From: Nocardioides alpinus
GTDB taxonomy: Bacteria > Actinomycetota > Actinomycetes > Propionibacteriales > Nocardioidaceae
Assembly: GCF_900112035.1 (NCBI RefSeq)
Contig: NZ_FOKC01000001.1
Location: forward strand, 620,001-684,000
Length of the DNA stretch: 64,000 bases
Direction: 5' to 3'
The notes below the pieces were generated by a model that saw nothing but the letters and a program-made list of their open reading frames with translations, ran no database searches and was not told the DNA's origin. A program made the translations under genes and the position numbers. Below, piece by piece: positions 8,069-16,040 of this stretch; the stretch's first letter is position 1; every line of letters starts with the position of its first letter.

Positions 8069-9360
8069 GCGCAGACTCCGAAGATCCGGTCCTCCGGGTC
8101 CGTCGTGGCCGGGGCGCTGGGCGTCTCGGAGGGCGTCTCGCTGGGTGACGCCGTCTCCGACGGAGTCTCGCTCGGGGTCTCGCTGGGGGTCTCGCTGGGG
8201 GTCTCCGAGGGCGACTCGCTGTCGGGGGGCGTGGTCGGCGAAGCGGTCGCGGTCGAGCTGGCCGGCGCCTCGGCGCTGGTGGCGTTGCCCTTCAGCAGCC
8301 TCGGCGGGATCACCTCGTCGTTCTTGATCAGCTCCCAGATCTCCGCAGCCTCCGGCGTCCAGAAGACCTTGCCGCGGAACTCGGAGTCCGACGGGAAGTA
8401 GTCGGTCGGCAGCGTCACGAACTGGATCTTGTCGAGGCCGACGTTCTGGAGCTGGAGCGCGATCTTGCCGATGCGCGTCACCGAGCTGAGCTCGTCGTCG
8501 GTCGTCAGGGACTTGGTGGCGGCGTCGAGGAAGTTGACGACCTTGTCGAGGCGGGTGAGGGTGCCCGCCGACTTGACCTCGCGCACGAGCGCGCCGATGA
8601 ACTCCTGCTGGCGACGGATCCGCGAGATGTCGTTCTGCTGGATCCTCTCGCCGACGTAGCGCGCCCGCACGTAGTCGAGGGCCTCGTCGCCGGTGAGCAG
8701 CGACGGGTCGCCCTTCGGCACGAAGATCGCGTGGGCCGGGTCCTTGATGTCCTCGGGCACGCACACCGGCACGCCCCCCACGGCGTCGACCATGTCGCCG
8801 AAGCCGTTGAAGTCCACGACCACGAAGTGGTCGACGAAGACGTCGGCGTTCTCCTCGAGCTGCGCCATGGTGCAGACCGGACCCCCGACGGTGTAGGCCT
8901 GGTTCCACATCACCTCGGTCACCGCGGGCGAGTCGCACCCGTCCTCGGGACGGTTGACGATCGAGTCGCGCGGGACGGAGACGGCGTACGCCCGGGAGCG
9001 GTCGGCGGAGAGGTGAACGAGGATGGTGGTGTCGGACCCGCCGCCGCCGGACTCGGCGTCGATGGCGTTGCCCTCGCCGGAGCGGGTGTCGTCGCCCATC
9101 ACCAGGATGTTGAGTGCCTCGCCGTTGCCGGTGTAGACCTTCTCCGGGCGGTCCTCACCGAGCACCTCGGTCGAGATGCCGTCGATGTTGCCGTTGAGGT
9201 GGCGGATGAAGTAGATCGTGCCGAGGCCGGTGACCAGCGCGAGCACCACGGCACTGATCAGGATGACCCGTCCGACGGTGTGCTTGCGCGCCGCCTTGCC
9301 CTTGCGCTTGGGCGCGCCGACGCCCGCTTCCGGACGTGACTCATCCGACACGGGGCTCAC
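8065..9360 (-). CDS. LytR-CpsA-Psr (LCP) family glycopolymer transferase
   Basis: LCP proteins attach wall glycopolymers such as teichoic acids or arabinogalactan to peptidoglycan from lipid-linked precursors. One N-terminal membrane helix (VILISAVVLALVTGLGTIYF) precedes the LCP domain, which has VMGDDTRSG, DTTILVHLSADRS, YAVSVPRDS and the Arg-rich segment RARYVGERIQQNDISRIRRQ. The C-terminus is a Ser/Glu/Thr/Pro linker encoded by 12-base repeats and ends in CA. The start is uncertain: GTG at 9360 or 9351 fits a short basic N-terminus, and the frame stays open to 9432. It is followed by a 4-base-overlapping small gene. Confidence 0.9.
   Translation of the reverse strand: MSPVSDESRPEAGVGAPKRKGKAARKHTVGRVILISAVVLALVTGLGTIYFIRHLNGNIDGISTEVLGEDRPEKVYTGNGEALNILVMGDDTRSGEGNAIDAESGGGGSDTTILVHLSADRSRAYAVSVPRDSIVNRPEDGCDSPAVTEVMWNQAYTVGGPVCTMAQLEENADVFVDHFVVVDFNGFGDMVDAVGGVPVCVPEDIKDPAHAIFVPKGDPSLLTGDEALDYVRARYVGERIQQNDISRIRRQQEFIGALVREVKSAGTLTRLDKVVNFLDAATKSLTTDDELSSVTRIGKIALQLQNVGLDKIQFVTLPTDYFPSDSEFRGKVFWTPEAAEIWELIKNDEVIPPRLLKGNATSAEAPASSTATASPTTPPDSESPSETPSETPSETPSETPSETASPSETPSETPSAPATTDPEDRIFGVCA
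8121..8215. repeat. 12-base tandem repeats coding SETP units in the LCP protein
   Basis: Imperfect tandem copies of a GTCTCGCTGGGG-like 12-mer, read on the minus strand as repeated Ser-Glu-Thr-Pro. Repeat number is likely to vary between strains by slippage. It encodes an extracytoplasmic, wall-spanning linker after the catalytic domain. Confidence 0.85.
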
Positions 9361-9502
9361 CTTCGACAGGGCGGACTGACTGACCGGGACTGAACTTACT
9401 CGACCCGAGCAACAATTCGCGCTCCGCGACACCAGCCGACCGGCGCCAGGACCGCCCGCGGGTGCGCGTCGGCGTACGACGTCGTGGCAGGATTCTCCCG
9501 CC

Positions 9503-9578
9503 GCCCCAGTAGCTCAGTGGATAGAGCAGCCGCCTCCTAAGCGAAAGGTCGCAAGTTCGACTCTTGCCTGGGGCACCA
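9503..9578 (+). tRNA. tRNA-Arg (anticodon CCT), CCA encoded
   Basis: The 76 bases fold as a cloverleaf. The acceptor arms are GCCCCAG and CTGGGGC, the D arm is GCTC/GAGC, the T arm is GCAAG-TTCGACT-CTTGC, and a 3' CCA is encoded. The anticodon loop CTCCTAA gives anticodon CCT, reading AGG. The anticodon stem GCCGC/GCGAA pairs at only the three base pairs next to the loop; the two outer positions are G-A and C-A mismatches. No integrase or att duplication is visible next to it. Confidence 0.93.
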
Positions 9579-9657
9579 CACCACGAGCCACCTGCGTGCC
9601 CGTCCGGCTCGGGCAGCAGCGCCTGGGGCATCGCCGTGGTGACACAATGACCGTGCC

Positions 9658-10116
9658 ATGCCGACCACCCGCCTCCTCCAGACGGCGCGTGGCACCACGT
9701 CCGGCGCGGGGTGGCGGGCGATCCTCCTCCAGCTCGTCGTCTTCGCGTGCGTGGGCGGGGCCTTCAACGTGCTCTACGGACTGCTCTACCTGGTCCTGCG
9801 CGAGCAGCTCACCCCTCAGCCGGCGAACGCACTCGCACTGGTCCTGTCGACGATCGCCGGGACGTTCGGGCACCGCTACGTCACGTTCGGCGTCCGCGGC
9901 ACCGAACGGACGGTGCAGCACCAGGTGCTCGGGCTCGCACTCCTCGCCTTCAGCCTGGCCGTCACGGCCGGCTCCCTGTGGGTGCTGGGTGCCACCGTCG
10001 ACGAGCCGTCGCGCCGCCAGGAGCTGGTCGTGCTCATCGCGGCCAACCTGGGCTCGGGCCTGGTGCGGTTCTTCGCGTTCCGCCTGGCGATGACGGACCG
10101 GACGCGATCGCGCTGA
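9658..10116 (+). CDS. GtrA-like family membrane protein
   Basis: A 152-residue protein with four predicted membrane helices (about 19-45, 55-75, 88-108, 118-142) in the compact GtrA layout, including FNVLYGLLYLVLRE and AGTFGHRYVTFGVRG. GtrA-like proteins are thought to flip or handle lipid-linked sugars for surface glycan modification. No glycosyltransferase is adjacent, so its partner must be elsewhere. The ATG at 9658 follows the tRNA by 79 bases. Confidence 0.85.
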   Translation: MPTTRLLQTARGTTSGAGWRAILLQLVVFACVGGAFNVLYGLLYLVLREQLTPQPANALALVLSTIAGTFGHRYVTFGVRGTERTVQHQVLGLALLAFSLAVTAGSLWVLGATVDEPSRRQELVVLIAANLGSGLVRFFAFRLAMTDRTRSR

Positions 10117-10132
10117 CGCGTTCGGTCGGCAG

Positions 10133-11296
10133 TCAGACGGTCTCGAACCGGATCCCGGCCGCCTGGAGCCGCGCGAGCAGCGCATCGCCCATCGCCTGGG
10201 CCGGCGTCACCTGGCCGGAGGTGTCGGGGTTGTCGTCGAAGGCCAGGCACAGCGCGGCCTCCGACAACATCTTCGCGGTCTCGGTGTAGCCCGGGTCGCC
10301 GCCGGAGACGCGGGTGTGGACGGTCTGCCCGCCGGCCTCGCCGACGAAGTCGACGGTGAACCACGACTTCTCCCGCTTCGCCGCGTCGGGTCCCGAGCCC
10401 TGCGGCACCTTGGACTTCAGGAAGTCGCGCACCGGCTTCACCTGCGCCGCCACGGTGAGCAGCCCGACGCCGGCCGCGCCGCCCGCGGCGTAGCGCAGCG
10501 TCTTGGTGCCGGCCCAGTGGGAGTAGCGGAACTCCGGTCCGTACGACGACAGCGCGGCGCCGCTGCGCGCGACGATGATCGGGTCGATGATCGGCAGCGG
10601 GAGCAGCCACCAGCCGAGCACCGGGTCGCGGTGCGGCTTGCCGGACACCGACCGTGACGACCGACCCTCGGGGCGCACCTCGGCACGGCGGCGGGCAGCG
10701 TACGTCTTCTTCATCTCGCGCGCCCGGGCGAACTGGTCGAGGGCGGAGTGGAACGTGCCGCCCGAGAAGGTGCCGGCCGAGCGGACCACGCCACGCAGGG
10801 TGATCGGCCGGTCCGACGGGAGCTGCTGGACGGTGAAGTAGGCGCCGAGGTCGTGCGGGATCGAGTCGAAGCCGCAGGCGTGCACCAGCCGGGCGCCGGT
10901 GCGGAGGGCGGTCTGGTGGTGCGCGAGGAAGGTCTGGTCGACGAACTCCGGCTCACCGGTGAGGTCGAGGTAGTCGGTGCCGGTCTCGGCGCAGGCGGCG
11001 ACCAGCGGTCCGCCGTGCTGCAGGTAGGGGCCGATGGTGGTGACGACCACGCGCGTCTGGCGGGCGACGTCGCCGAGGGCCGCGGGGTCGGTCGCGTCGG
11101 CCACCAGCACCTGCACATCGCCGCCCAGCCGCTCGCGTACGGCCTCGAGCTTGTCGGCGTTGCGACCGGCGATCGCCCACCGCAGCCCGTTCGGCGCGTG
11201 CGCGGCGAGGTAGTCCGCGGTGAGGCCGCCGGTGAATCCGGTGGCGCCGAACAGCACGAGGTCGAAGGGCCGGTCGGCGGTGCGGTCGTCGCTCAT
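10133..11296 (-). CDS. Saccharopine dehydrogenase-like / trans-acting enoyl reductase family protein
   Basis: A 387-residue NAD(P)-binding oxidoreductase with the Rossmann segment LVLFGATGFTGGLTADYL at the N-terminus, then TTIGPYLQHGGPLVAACAETGTDYLDLTGE, typical of the Rv2449c/Rv2953 group. Some mycobacterial relatives act as trans-acting enoyl reductases in lipid synthesis, but that function cannot be inferred here without a polyketide synthase. A central hydrophobic stretch (VLGWWLLPLPIIDPIIV) suggests membrane association. The ATG at 11296 is chosen because homology begins just after it. Confidence 0.82.
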   Translation of the reverse strand: MSDDRTADRPFDLVLFGATGFTGGLTADYLAAHAPNGLRWAIAGRNADKLEAVRERLGGDVQVLVADATDPAALGDVARQTRVVVTTIGPYLQHGGPLVAACAETGTDYLDLTGEPEFVDQTFLAHHQTALRTGARLVHACGFDSIPHDLGAYFTVQQLPSDRPITLRGVVRSAGTFSGGTFHSALDQFARAREMKKTYAARRRAEVRPEGRSSRSVSGKPHRDPVLGWWLLPLPIIDPIIVARSGAALSSYGPEFRYSHWAGTKTLRYAAGGAAGVGLLTVAAQVKPVRDFLKSKVPQGSGPDAAKREKSWFTVDFVGEAGGQTVHTRVSGGDPGYTETAKMLSEAALCLAFDDNPDTSGQVTPAQAMGDALLARLQAAGIRFETV

Positions 11297-11349
11297 CGCG
11301 CCATCGTGCCACGCGGAACCGCGGCCGCTCGGAGCCCGTCCCACAGAGC

Positions 11350-13221
11350 ATGAGAGTGCGCCGGATCACCACCAGCATCGCCGCCGTCACCAGCCTGGCC
11401 GCCGCGGTCGGCGTGGGCTACGTCCTCGGCAACGACCCCGGCGCAGGCACCGTCCCGGCGTCTCCGCCGATCGCCCTCGCCAACGCGGACCTGACCGTCG
11501 CGGCCACCTGCGACGACCTGCTCGACTCCTACGTCGAGCGGGCGATCGAGCAGGTCGGGCCCTACGGCTGGGGCTCCGGTGCGGTCGCCTTCGGCTCCTC
11601 CGGCGGGGACTCGGAGGCGAGCTCCCCGTCAGCCTCCGCCGGCACCCTGCGCTCCACGGGCGTCAAGACCTCGCGCACCACCAGCAACGAGTCCGGCACC
11701 AACGTCCAGGAGCTCGGGGTCGACGAGTCCGACGTCGTCAAGGTCGCCGGCTCCCTGCTGCTGCGGCTGCGCGAGGGCGAGCTCCTGGCGTACGACGTCT
11801 CGGGCGACGTACCGTCCCTGCTGTCCTCGACCCAGCTGGAGGACGCACGCAGCAACGGCTGGACGGCCGATCCCGGCGGCGAGATGGTCCTCGTCGACGG
11901 CCGGGCCGTCGTGCTCGGGTCGTCGGACGACGGCCGCACGACGACGATCACGACCGTCGACCTGGCCGACCCGACCGCTCCGAGCATCGTCGACACGACC
12001 ACGATCAAGGCCCGTGCGTCGGCGGTCCGGCTGCACGGCGACGTGGTCCGGGTCGTGCTGCAGAACTCCCTGCCCGAGCTGGACTTCTCCTATCCCGACG
12101 GTGCTTTCGGCGAGATCCGCGCCGAGCTGCGCAACCGCTCGCTGGTGCGCGGGACGACGCTCGCCGACTGGCTCCCGACCGTCGACGGAGACCCGGTCGT
12201 CGACTGCACGGACGTCGCCATCCCCGACGACGACGAGATCGCGCTCGGCACCACGACCGTCCTCGCCGTCGACCCCGCCGGCCCGGGCACGCGGACCTCC
12301 ACCGCGGTCGCGACGGACTCCGACACGTCGTACTTCTCGACCGACCGCTTCTACCTGGCGGCCGGCGGCTCCCAGTGGGGCGGCTGGACCGACTGCATGG
12401 ACTGCCGCACGGGCATGACCGCACCCAGCGGCACCACCCCGCTCTTCGCCTTCGCCCTCGACGGGATGGACGCGACGTACGTCGCCTCCGGGGACGTGGA
12501 GGGCACGATCGCCGACCGCTGGTCGATGGACTCCGTCGACGGGTCGCTGCGGGTCGCGGTCGGGCCGAGCAGCGAGACCGGCAACTTCAACTCCGTGCTC
12601 ACCCTGCGCGAGGACGGCTCCGACCTGGTCGAGGACGGCCGCGTCGACGACCTCGGCATCGACGAGGAGATCAAGTCGGTCCGCTGGTTCGACGACCTGG
12701 CGATCGTGGTGACCTTCCGCCAGACCGATCCGCTCTACGCCATCGACCTCAGCGACCCGACCGACCCGCAGCTCCTCGGCGAGCTCAAGATCCCCGGCTT
12801 CTCCGAGTACCTCCACCCGCTCGGCGAGCACCGGCTCATCGGGATGGGCCAGGACGCCAGCCTCGACGGCATGGCACGCGGTGCGCAGGCGGCGCTCTTC
12901 GACGTCACCGACCTCACGGACCCGCGCCAGATCGACGTGGTGCGCTACCCGAGGGAGAGCCAGGCCGGCGCCGGGGTCGACCCGCGGCAGTTCACCTGGC
13001 TGCCCGAGCAGCGGGTCGCGCTGACCGTCGTCTCCCAGGGCTGGACCGGCACCACCGGGTGGGTCTCGGTCCTCTCGCTCGACGACGGCTCCATGACCAA
13101 CCGGATGGTCGAGGTCGAGCACGGCAGCGACGTCGCCGACGTACGCCTCGTGCCGCTGCAGTCGGGCAAGGTGGCGCTGGTGACCGGCGAGGACGTCTCC
13201 TTCTTCGACATCGCCGGTTGA
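11350..13221 (+). CDS. Secreted beta-propeller domain protein (PF09826-like)
   Basis: A 623-residue exported protein: a basic N-terminus and hydrophobic signal/anchor (about 5-26), then the diagnostic segment TNVQELGVDESDVVKVAG (117-134) that starts the propeller domain. Repeated blades follow, with motifs such as LLAYDV, LYAIDLSDPTDPQLLGELKIPGF and ALFDVTDLTDP. The function is unknown; propellers of this kind may bind wall polymers or partner proteins. The stop codon TGA lies in a GGTTGAG repeat arm (13214-13223), as for the gene at 2840. Confidence 0.85.
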   Translation: MRVRRITTSIAAVTSLAAAVGVGYVLGNDPGAGTVPASPPIALANADLTVAATCDDLLDSYVERAIEQVGPYGWGSGAVAFGSSGGDSEASSPSASAGTLRSTGVKTSRTTSNESGTNVQELGVDESDVVKVAGSLLLRLREGELLAYDVSGDVPSLLSSTQLEDARSNGWTADPGGEMVLVDGRAVVLGSSDDGRTTTITTVDLADPTAPSIVDTTTIKARASAVRLHGDVVRVVLQNSLPELDFSYPDGAFGEIRAELRNRSLVRGTTLADWLPTVDGDPVVDCTDVAIPDDDEIALGTTTVLAVDPAGPGTRTSTAVATDSDTSYFSTDRFYLAAGGSQWGGWTDCMDCRTGMTAPSGTTPLFAFALDGMDATYVASGDVEGTIADRWSMDSVDGSLRVAVGPSSETGNFNSVLTLREDGSDLVEDGRVDDLGIDEEIKSVRWFDDLAIVVTFRQTDPLYAIDLSDPTDPQLLGELKIPGFSEYLHPLGEHRLIGMGQDASLDGMARGAQAALFDVTDLTDPRQIDVVRYPRESQAGAGVDPRQFTWLPEQRVALTVVSQGWTGTTGWVSVLSLDDGSMTNRMVEVEHGSDVADVRLVPLQSGKVALVTGEDVSFFDIAG

Positions 13222-13350
13222 GCCGGGCGAGGAGCGAGCCCGTGTCGAGACCCAGGCCGCCTGAGGTCCTCGGTTTCGACACGCTCGCTGCTCAACCAGC
13301 GGGCGCCGCTGCCGCTGGTTGAGCAGGCGCGCCAGCGCCGTGTCGAAACC
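13214..13350. repeat. Palindromic intergenic repeat cluster, second copy
   Basis: The same arms as at 3439-3600 are present. CCGGTTGAGC (13214-13223) and TGTCGAGACC (13243-13252) face GGTTTCGACA (13272-13281) and GCTCAACCAGCGG (13290-13302). A further half-element follows: CCGCTGGTTGAGC (13312-13324) with TGTCGAAACC (13341-13350). It begins inside the last codons of the upstream gene and ends just before the DUF2277 gene. Confidence 0.85.
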
Positions 13351-13376
13351 CTGGCGATCGACGTAATCTGGGACAC

Positions 13377-13646
13377 ATGTGCCGCAACATCCGACCGCTG
13401 AACAACTTCGAGCCGCCGGCCACGCGTGACGAGGTGACCGCCGCCGCACTGCAGTACGTCCGCAAGGTGGCCGGCACGACCAAGCCGTCGCAGGCCAACG
13501 AGGAGGTGTTCTACGCCGCGGTCAAGGAGATCGCGCACCTCACCGAGCACCTGCTCGACGACCTGGTGACCACCGCTCCCCCGAAGAACCGCGAGGTCGA
13601 GGCCGACAAGGCGCGCGCCCGCGCGCAGCTGCGGTACGGCACGTGA
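13377..13646 (+). CDS. DUF2277 domain protein
   Basis: An 89-residue soluble protein whose whole length matches the DUF2277 pattern: MCRNIRPLNNFEPPAT opening, an alanine-rich helix with YVRKVAG, and the KPSQANEEVF segment. The function is unknown. It overlaps the downstream sirtuin gene by 4 bases (GTGA), so the two are translated together, which hints at a shared process. Confidence 0.85.
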   Translation: MCRNIRPLNNFEPPATRDEVTAAALQYVRKVAGTTKPSQANEEVFYAAVKEIAHLTEHLLDDLVTTAPPKNREVEADKARARAQLRYGT

Positions 13647-14464
13647 CCCTGGCACCCACCGACCGGGTCGAGTCCGCCCTCGACCTGCTCACCACCCGAC
13701 CCCTGGTCGTGCTGACCGGGGCCGGGCTCTCCACCGACTCCGGCATCCCCGACTACCGAGGTCCGGGCTCCACGGCGCGCGCACCCATGACCTACCAGGA
13801 GTTCGTCGGCAGCGCGGAGGCGCAGCAGCGCTACTGGGCGCGCTCGCACCTGGGCTGGCAGCGGATGGGGCGCGCCCTCCCCAACGACGGGCACCGCGCC
13901 CTCGCCGCGCTCGACCCCGTGCTCCTGATCACCCAGAACGTCGACGGCCTGCACGAGGCGGCCGGGTCCCGACACCTGGTGGCGCTGCACGGCCGGGTCG
14001 CCGACGTGATCTGCCTGTCCTGCCGCACCACCTCCTCGCGCGACGACCTGGAGCAGCGGCTGGACGACCTCAACCCGGGCTGGCTCGAGCAGCACGGGTG
14101 GGTGGAGTCGCGTCCCGACGGCGACGTCGACCTCGACGACACCTCCGACTTCGTCGTGCCGACCTGTGCGTGCGGCGGGCCGATCAAGCCCGACGTGGTG
14201 TTCTTCGGCGAGAACGTCCCGGCCGACCGGGTGGCCCGCTGCTACGCCGCCGTCGAGTCGCTCGGGCCCGACGGCGCGCTGCTGGTCGCCGGGTCGTCGC
14301 TGACGGTGATGAGCGGTCTGCGCTTCGTGAAGCGCGCGGCCCAGGGGGGCACCCCGATCGTCATCGTCAACCGTGGCGCGACGCGGGGCGACCCGCTGGC
14401 GTCGTACACGCTCGACGTCGGGTGCAGCGAGTTCCTGACCCGGCTCGCGGAGCTGGCCGGCTAG
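13643..14464 (+). CDS. Sir2-family NAD-dependent protein deacetylase
   Basis: A sirtuin that removes acyl groups from protein lysines using NAD. The 273 residues include GAGLSTDSGIPDYRG (26-40) for NAD binding, TQNVDGLHE (97-105), the catalytic His116 in LVALHG and the zinc ligands Cys124/Cys127 and Cys175/Cys177; the second pair is CxC rather than the usual CxxC. FFGENVP (187-193) is also conserved. It starts with GTG overlapping the DUF2277 stop. Confidence 0.92.
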   Translation: MTLAPTDRVESALDLLTTRPLVVLTGAGLSTDSGIPDYRGPGSTARAPMTYQEFVGSAEAQQRYWARSHLGWQRMGRALPNDGHRALAALDPVLLITQNVDGLHEAAGSRHLVALHGRVADVICLSCRTTSSRDDLEQRLDDLNPGWLEQHGWVESRPDGDVDLDDTSDFVVPTCACGGPIKPDVVFFGENVPADRVARCYAAVESLGPDGALLVAGSSLTVMSGLRFVKRAAQGGTPIVIVNRGATRGDPLASYTLDVGCSEFLTRLAELAG

Positions 14465-14467
14465 GGC

Positions 14468-15157
14468 TCAGCGGCGTACGAAGATGTGCTCGGCCGCCTC
14501 GAGCACCAGCTCGGCGGTCTCGCCGCCGGAGCCGATGAGGATGCCCTCGTCGGTGCGGGTGATGGTGACGGTCTTGCCGGGCAGGGCGCCGACGCGGCGC
14601 AGCAGGCCCATCAGCTCCTCGTCCTTCTGCATCTCCTCGGAGATGCGCTTCACGTGGACCATCTGGTCGTCGGCGACCGCGGCCTCGGACAGCGGCTCGA
14701 CGTTGTCCATGAAGTCCTCGCCGCCCACGTCGCCGAGCTCGTCGAGCCCGGGGATGGGGTTGCCGTACGGCGACTCCGTGGGGTGGTCGAGCAGCTCGAG
14801 CAGCCGCCGCTCGACGGTCTCCGACATCACGTGCTCCCAGCGGCAGGCCTCGGCGTGCACGAGCTCCCAGTCGAGCCCGATGACGTCGGTGAGCAGCCGC
14901 TCGGCGAGCCGGTGCTTGCGCATCACCCGGGTGGCGAGGAGCTGGCCCTCCTCGGTGAGCTCGAGGTGGCGGTCGCCCTGCACGGTCAGCAGGCCGTCGC
15001 GCTCCATCCGGGCGACGGTCTGCGAGACGGTCGGTCCGGACTGGTGGAGCCGCTCGGCGATGCGCGCACGCAGCGGGACGATGTCCTCCTCCACGAGCTC
15101 GTAGATCGTGCGGAGGTACATCTCGGTGGTGTCGATCAGGTCACTCACGCAGGTCAT
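14468..15157 (-). CDS. DtxR/IdeR-family metal-dependent transcriptional regulator
   Basis: A 229-residue regulator with the DtxR layout. An N-terminal winged helix (SDLIDTTEMYLRTIYEL ... QSGPTVSQTVARMERDGL) is followed by a metal-binding dimerisation region (HRLAERLLTDVIGLDWELVHAEAC, with WEHVMSE) and a C-terminal SH3-like domain (LMGLLRRVGALPGKTVTI). Family members repress iron or manganese uptake genes when metal is bound. Starts at ATG 15157 or GTG 15148 (VSDLIDTTEMY) are both possible. No uptake gene is adjacent. Confidence 0.92.
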   Translation of the reverse strand: MTCVSDLIDTTEMYLRTIYELVEEDIVPLRARIAERLHQSGPTVSQTVARMERDGLLTVQGDRHLELTEEGQLLATRVMRKHRLAERLLTDVIGLDWELVHAEACRWEHVMSETVERRLLELLDHPTESPYGNPIPGLDELGDVGGEDFMDNVEPLSEAAVADDQMVHVKRISEEMQKDEELMGLLRRVGALPGKTVTITRTDEGILIGSGGETAELVLEAAEHIFVRR

Positions 15158-15211
15158 TGTGTCCCATCGGCCAACTGCCGCGCCCTGCCGACCCGTGGCA
15201 CAGTGGCGACG

Positions 15212-16006
15212 GTGAGCGAACTCATCGTGCCGCAGCGCTTCTGCGGCCCTCCGGACTCGGGCAACGGCGGCTGGACGGCCGGTGCCCTCGCTGCCCTGGA
15301 CGACGCCGACTCCCCCGACGACAGGTGCGCCGCCTGGCCGGCGATCGAGGTGTCGCTGCGCCAGCCACCGCCCCTCGACACCCCCATGCACGTGTCCGCC
15401 GTGGACGGCGTCCTGACCGCCGGCTTCGGGGGCGCGACGATCGCCACCGCCCACCGGGTCGAGCGCGAGCTCCTGGAGGTCGACCCGGTGGCCCCCGACG
15501 TCGCCGCCTCCGCCGAGTCGTCCTACCCCGGCCTCGACTTCCACCCGTTCCCGACCTGCTTCGTCTGCGGTACGACGCGGGAGGCGGGCGACGGCCTGAG
15601 GATCTTCGCCGGCCGCACCGGGGCGGGGCCGTCCGGCGACCTGGTCGCCGCCACCTGGACGCCCCACCCGAGCCTGCACGAGGACTGGCACACCTACGGC
15701 GACGAGCTGCCGCGTGCATCGGTGGCGACGACCTGGGCGGCGCTGGACTGCATCGGCGGCTGGGCCGGCGACCTCAGCGAACGGCTCATGGTGCTCGGCC
15801 GGATGACGGCGCGCATCGACGACCTGCCGGTGATCGGTGAGCCCCACGTGGTGGTCGGCGCGGGTCGCGGGACCGAGGGCCGCAAGACCTTCACCGCAGC
15901 GACGTTGTACGACGCCGACGGCCGCGTCGTCGCCACGGCCGAGCACACGTGGATCGCGGTCGATCCCGAGATGTTCGGTGGCCGGACACCTGCGCCGTCG
16001 GCTTGA
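15212..16006 (+). CDS. Thioesterase-like (hotdog-fold) hypothetical protein
   Basis: A 264-residue soluble protein that looks like a double-hotdog thioesterase: SGNGGWTAGALAA near the N-terminus, CFVCGTTREAGDGLRIF at 116-132, and a C-terminal half with ALDCIGGWAGDL, VVVGAGRGTEGRKTFTAATLYDADGRVVATAEHTWI. The last segment is typical of PaaI-type folds. The substrate is unknown. The GTG start at 15212 (VSELIVPQRFCG) lies 54 bases from the divergent regulator start. Confidence 0.72.
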   Translation: MSELIVPQRFCGPPDSGNGGWTAGALAALDDADSPDDRCAAWPAIEVSLRQPPPLDTPMHVSAVDGVLTAGFGGATIATAHRVERELLEVDPVAPDVAASAESSYPGLDFHPFPTCFVCGTTREAGDGLRIFAGRTGAGPSGDLVAATWTPHPSLHEDWHTYGDELPRASVATTWAALDCIGGWAGDLSERLMVLGRMTARIDDLPVIGEPHVVVGAGRGTEGRKTFTAATLYDADGRVVATAEHTWIAVDPEMFGGRTPAPSA

Positions 16007-16040
16007 CCGGGGTCCGGGGCGTGTTGAGAGGATGGACCGC

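Noticed and set aside
8121..8215. Tandem repeats resembling a small CRISPR or satellite array
   Set aside because: They are in frame, 12 bases long without spacers, and encode the Ser-Glu-Thr-Pro linker of the LCP protein.
9503..9657. tRNA-Arg as the attachment site of an integrated element
   Set aside because: No integrase, no duplicated tRNA 3' end and no phage genes follow; the adjacent genes are ordinary chromosomal ones.
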